Source: Mycobacterium paraffinicum (GTDB lineage: Bacteria > Actinomycetota > Actinomycetes > Mycobacteriales > Mycobacteriaceae). From it: a stretch of 64,000 nucleotides of DNA. The notes below the pieces were generated by a model that saw only the letters and a list, made by a program, of their open reading frames with translations, was not told the DNA's origin and searched no databases. Position numbers and translations under genes: made by a program. This document shows, piece after piece, positions 61,169 through 64,000 of this stretch; the first letter of the stretch is position 1; each line of letters begins with the position of its first letter. The stretch is from NCBI RefSeq assembly GCF_001907675.1, contig NZ_MPNT01000016.1, positions 62,001-126,000 of the forward strand, read 5' to 3'.

Positions 61169-61211
61169 CTAAAGATCTTGACAGCGCACGACCGCCGGTA
61201 GCTCATAGCGT
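61169..61211 (+). promoter_or_regulatory. Regulon box 6 and promoter for the nitroreductase operon
   Basis: CTAAAGATCTTGACAGCGC (61169-61187), 18 bp, TAGCGT (61206-61211). The box contains a perfect TTGACA. It faces the nitroreductase gene 121 bp downstream. Confidence 0.78.
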
Positions 61212-61331
61212 CACCGATGCTCACCTGCTCGCCGTCTTTGGACTTCGTCTCTCACACAGATCGGATACACCCTTGCCGGAGAATACCGTCGGCCGTGCCG
61301 ACACCGCCCTCACGATCGGGGACCCAGCCAA

Positions 61332-61994
61332 ATGAGTACCTATCCGGTGATCGAGATGACGACGGACACACTGCTGTCCACCACACGGTCGGTACGCAAA
61401 CGCCTCGACCTGTCCCGAGACGTCCCCCTGGGACTGGTGCGGGAATGCTTGGAAATCGCCCTGCAAGCACCGACGTCTGCAAATCGCCAGCACTGGAGTT
61501 TCATCGTCGTCGTCGACGCCGAGCAGAAGCGTCGAGTCGCGGAAATCTATAAACGCCAATGGAATTGGCTCGCCTCCACACCGTATTCGGTCGGGGGACG
61601 GTTCTCCGACGACCCCACGCGGGCGCCCCAACAGGCTCGCGCGGCCGACAGCGGCGCCTACCTCGCCGACCATCTCGCCGAAGTGCCCGTCCTGGTGCTG
61701 CCGTGCATCGAAGTCGAAGGCGACGGGCAGTTCACACCGGCGAATCAGGCCGACACCTGGGGATCGATCATGCCAGCAGCATGGAGCTACATGCTGGCTG
61801 CCCGCACCCGCGGCCTGGGTACCGCCTGGACTTCGCTGTCCACCTCAGCCGAGCCCGACATTCGCGCTGTCATCGGCTATCCCGACAACGTTTACCACGC
61901 GGCACTGATACCCACGGCCTATTACACCGGGGAGACGTTCAAACCCGGCAAGCGTCAGCCGCTCGACGACGTTCTGCACCTCGACACCTGGTGA
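61332..61994 (+). CDS. Nitroreductase family FMN-dependent oxidoreductase
   Basis: 220 aa. FMN-binding patterns: TTRSVRKRLDLSRDVPLGLVRECLEIALQAPTSANRQHWSFIVV (RSVRxR and SANxQxW), WGSIMPAAWSYMLAARTRGLGTAWTSL and YPDNVYHAALIPTAYYTGETFKPGKR. These enzymes reduce nitro groups, quinones or flavins with NAD(P)H. First gene of the nitroreductase-NmrA-hypothetical-mug set behind box 6. A broken relative lies at 47623. Confidence 0.93.
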   Translation: MSTYPVIEMTTDTLLSTTRSVRKRLDLSRDVPLGLVRECLEIALQAPTSANRQHWSFIVVVDAEQKRRVAEIYKRQWNWLASTPYSVGGRFSDDPTRAPQQARAADSGAYLADHLAEVPVLVLPCIEVEGDGQFTPANQADTWGSIMPAAWSYMLAARTRGLGTAWTSLSTSAEPDIRAVIGYPDNVYHAALIPTAYYTGETFKPGKRQPLDDVLHLDTW

Positions 61995-62049
61995 ACCACG
62001 GCCACACCGGCCGCCCTCGCGCTCCCCGCACCCCAGTGAAAGGCCCATC

Positions 62050-62988
62050 ATGACCACCGCCACCCCGTCAGGCGATCCACTGTTCCTCGTCACCGGAGCA
62101 ACCGGTCAGTCCGGCAGCCACGCCGTCGCGCTGCTGCGCGAACGCGGCCTCCGCGTGCGCGCCTTGGCGCGGGGCCAAGATGAGCGTGCACAGCGGTTGC
62201 GTGATCTGGGCGCCGAAGTCCTCGAAGTGGACATCTTCAACTACACCCAGATCCGTGACGCCACCGAAGGCGTTCACGCCGCCTACTTCAACTTCCCGCC
62301 CGCCCCCGGATACGTCGAAGCCGCCGCCAAGTTCGCCGACGCAGCCACCAGCAGCGGTGTGCACGCCGTGGTGGAAATGTCCCAGCGCGGCATCCGGCCG
62401 GAGATGAGCGGTCGCGTCGGTCTGCAGCACTGGATCGTCGAGCGCCTCTTCGACCGCACCCCGATGGTGACCACCCACCTGCGGGCCACCATCTTCCTGC
62501 ACTGGCTGGAGAACTTCTGGGTCCGCCCCTCCGCCGACGAAGGTTTGCTCCGCCTACCAGTCGGCGACGCCCGCTTCGCCCCCATCAACACCTTCGATGC
62601 CGCCCGCGTCGCCGTCGCCGTATTGCAGGACCCCGACGCGCACGACCGCCAGAGGTACGACCTCTTCGGCGCCGAGGAACTCGACTGGCACCAGATCGCC
62701 GCGAAAGTGCAAGCCACACTGGGAATCCCGGTGCGCTACGAGTCCGTGGAAATCGCCGAGATGAATGCTGCCCTCACCGCTGGTGGTATCCCCGGCTGGT
62801 TGGTCCACCACCACGCCGATGTCGCTCAAGAGATCCGCGATGGCATCTTCTCGGGGATGAATGATCTCGTCATGACCATCAGCGGCGCGCCGCCGGCGAC
62901 GATCGAGCAATCTGTTGAAATCAACCGTGCGTTCTACGACACCAACGGCCCGCTGGCGCTCACCGATGAACTCCTGGGACGTCGGTGA
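62050..62988 (+). CDS. NmrA/QOR2-like NAD(P)H-binding quinone oxidoreductase
   Basis: 312 aa. LFLVTGATGQSGSHAVALLRERGLRVRALARG (GATGQSG Rossmann), LEVDIFNYTQIRDATEGVHAAYFNFPPAPG, VVEMSQRGIRPEMSGRVGLQHWIVERLFDRTPMVTTHLRATIFLHWLENF and PINTFDAARVAVAVLQDPD. Similar to NAD(P)H azo/quinone reductases of the NmrA type. It follows the nitroreductase by 55 bp with AAAGGCCC before its ATG, and its TGA overlaps the GTG of the next gene. Confidence 0.9.
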   Translation: MTTATPSGDPLFLVTGATGQSGSHAVALLRERGLRVRALARGQDERAQRLRDLGAEVLEVDIFNYTQIRDATEGVHAAYFNFPPAPGYVEAAAKFADAATSSGVHAVVEMSQRGIRPEMSGRVGLQHWIVERLFDRTPMVTTHLRATIFLHWLENFWVRPSADEGLLRLPVGDARFAPINTFDAARVAVAVLQDPDAHDRQRYDLFGAEELDWHQIAAKVQATLGIPVRYESVEIAEMNAALTAGGIPGWLVHHHADVAQEIRDGIFSGMNDLVMTISGAPPATIEQSVEINRAFYDTNGPLALTDELLGRR

Positions 62989-63269
62989 CGTGGAAGCGCC
63001 GCGGGACGAAGCTCCCCAGTTGTGTCGACGATGTGCGCGCCGACCTGGCCAGCCGTCCCCCGCTCACCTACGCACAAGTGACGCAGATCGTGGACCTGCT
63101 CGACCGGCCCAGTGCCGCCCACCATCCCGCCGCCGTCATCGTGACGCTCCGCTCGCTAATTCCCGGCGCCGCTGTACGGCTTGAGGCCGCACCACGGCTG
63201 CAGGCCATCGAGTGCCTGCAGGCTTTCGAAGCCGCGATGATCGAGGCGCTAACGGCCGACCAGGTGTAG
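62985..63269 (+). CDS. Small hypothetical protein
   Basis: 94 aa from GTG 62985, overlapping the stop of the NmrA-like gene (GTGA). Mostly helical, basic N-terminus, no Cys pair motif and no membrane segment (LTYAQVTQIVDLLDRPSAAHHPAAVIVTLRSLIPGAAVRL). No family recognised. The overlap supports translation as part of the operon. Confidence 0.6.
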   Translation: MTWKRRGTKLPSCVDDVRADLASRPPLTYAQVTQIVDLLDRPSAAHHPAAVIVTLRSLIPGAAVRLEAAPRLQAIECLQAFEAAMIEALTADQV

Positions 63270-63287
63270 CGGCGGCTCCCGATAACG

Positions 63288-63818
63288 GTGAGGAGTCAGG
63301 GGCTGGCGGGGTATTCATCTGACGTTCTGAGCAGCGGTCTGAACGTGGTGTTCTGCGGGATCAACCCGGCAGCCACCGCCGCACGCAGCGGCCACAGCTT
63401 CTCCCACCCGAGCAACCGGTTCTGGTCGGTGCTGTACCTCGCCGGGTTCACCGATCACCGGCTTCGCCCCGAGGACGAACGCCAACTGCTGACGTACGGA
63501 TGCGGCATCACGGCGGTCGTGTCCCGGCCGACAACGCGCGCCAGCAATATCACCACATCCGAGATCCGCTCCGCAGCCCCACTATTCGAGGCGAAAGTCC
63601 GGCACTACGCACCCAACACGGTGGCGTTCCTCGGAAAGCGGGCGATCCGGGCGCTGCGGCCCGGCGATAATCTACGGTGGGGGACGCAAGATTTCCGCTT
63701 CGCGGGTACGCGAATTTGGTTGCTGCCCAATCCAAGTGGGCTCAACCGGAGTTTCAGTCTCGACGGGCTCGTCGCGGCCTACGCCGAGCTGCGCCGGCAC
63801 GTACAGCGTCAGACCTGA
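63288..63818 (+). CDS. mug: G/U mismatch-specific uracil-DNA glycosylase
   Basis: 176 aa from GTG 63288. The Mug active-site motif VVFCGINPAATAARSGHSFSHPSNRFW (GINP) and the wedge motif LPNPSGLNRSF are present. It removes uracil or ethenocytosine opposite guanine; ethenocytosine arises from lipid-peroxidation aldehydes, which fits the redox theme of the island. Probably the last gene of the nitroreductase operon (18 bp after the small hypothetical gene). Its 3' end overlaps the azoreductase gene tail to tail. Confidence 0.92.
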   Translation: MRSQGLAGYSSDVLSSGLNVVFCGINPAATAARSGHSFSHPSNRFWSVLYLAGFTDHRLRPEDERQLLTYGCGITAVVSRPTTRASNITTSEIRSAAPLFEAKVRHYAPNTVAFLGKRAIRALRPGDNLRWGTQDFRFAGTRIWLLPNPSGLNRSFSLDGLVAAYAELRRHVQRQT

Positions 63819-64000
63819 CCGTGGACCTGCGCTAACTCGACCGCCCGCTTGAGCGCGTCCTCGAGACTCTGGGCGGGGTCGGGAGTCAGCAACGATGGCT
63901 GAAATCTCAGCTCATCGATGTCGGTCACGCCCGCTTGGTTAAGCCAGACGCGCAGGTACGTCGACTGATGGTCGACGCCGAACTGTGGCGTCTGGACGCC
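63809..64000 (-). CDS. azoR: FMN-dependent NADH-azoreductase, 5' part cut by window edge
   Basis: The last 63 codons of a minus-strand gene: FGVDHQSTYLRVWLNQAGVTDIDELRFQPSLLTPDPAQSLEDALKRAVELAQ. The HQxxYLRxWLxxxGVTDI segment matches the C-terminus of AzoR/AcpD flavodoxin-fold azoreductases, which reduce quinones and azo compounds. The stop codon overlaps the end of mug by about 10 bp. The start and promoter lie outside the window. Confidence 0.75.
   Translation of the reverse strand, partial: GVQTPQFGVDHQSTYLRVWLNQAGVTDIDELRFQPSLLTPDPAQSLEDALKRAVELAQVHGQV

Larger units (their letters stand above)
60834..61331. other. Divergent promoter region between isochorismatase and nitroreductase genes
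   Basis: About 500 bp without a credible gene. It holds regulon boxes 5 and 6 back to back, with 124 bp between the two boxes. GGAGAATAC-type purine runs near 61277 are not placed to serve a gene. Confidence 0.6.

Overview
The window is a high-GC actinobacterial chromosome segment, almost certainly from a non-tuberculous Mycobacterium. The evidence is its gene content: a cyclopropane/mycolic-acid methyltransferase, a wax ester synthase/DGAT, an MmpS-MmpL pair, F420-type oxidoreductases (LLM class and Ddn-like), a fused HadA/HadB-type dehydratase, a PhoY-like PhoU and SigF-like promoters. I found no tRNA, rRNA, CRISPR array, insertion sequence or phage gene. Both edges cut genes: a VOC protein at the left and an FMN azoreductase at the right.

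Region 1 (1-23.8 kb) is mostly single genes for lipid, carbon and transport functions: mycolate methyltransferase, hemerythrin, MFS/MHS transporter, PhoU, MalQ, WS/DGAT, RsbW-like kinase, two LLM oxidoreductases, FNT channel, 2-hydroxyacid dehydrogenase, SulP transporter, Ddn-like reductase, SAM methyltransferase, EamA/LysR divergent pair, a broken SDR, HadA/B fusion, transglutaminase, GH6 cellulase and an aldo/keto reductase. Region 2 (23.8-29.9 kb) holds a hydrolase-amidase-GMC oxidoreductase operon, a second copy of the methyltransferase, a SnoaL-like protein and a TetR regulator.

Region 3 (30.1-43.2 kb) looks like a catabolic cluster for an aromatic or polycyclic compound. It contains a TetR/P450 divergent pair with two palindromic operators, a PucR-type regulator, then an FAH-family hydrolase, an extradiol-type VOC dioxygenase, a flavin hydroxylase and a pyruvate-dehydrogenase-E1-like ThDP enzyme, followed by two SDRs and an NmrA-like reductase. 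It ends with a TetR protein that has an extra N-terminal HTH. An MmpS-MmpL operon follows (43.7-47.1 kb).

Region 4 (47.6-64 kb) is the most interesting part. It is an island of redox and electrophile-handling genes: old yellow enzyme, nitroreductase, azoreductase, DJ-1/Hsp31-like protein, SDRs, thioredoxin, Ogt and Mug DNA repair, isochorismatase-like hydrolase, PEP-mutase-family lyase, two related cupins and an MFS exporter. Six of its transcription units are each preceded by the same 19-bp box (CTAAAGATYTCGAYAGYGC), always pointing at the gene. In five cases the box is followed after exactly 18 bp, and in one after 17 bp, by a TANNNT -10 hexamer (usually TAGCGT). This reads as one coordinately activated regulon. 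The AraC-family protein encoded at 56.5 kb in the middle of the island is the best candidate activator.
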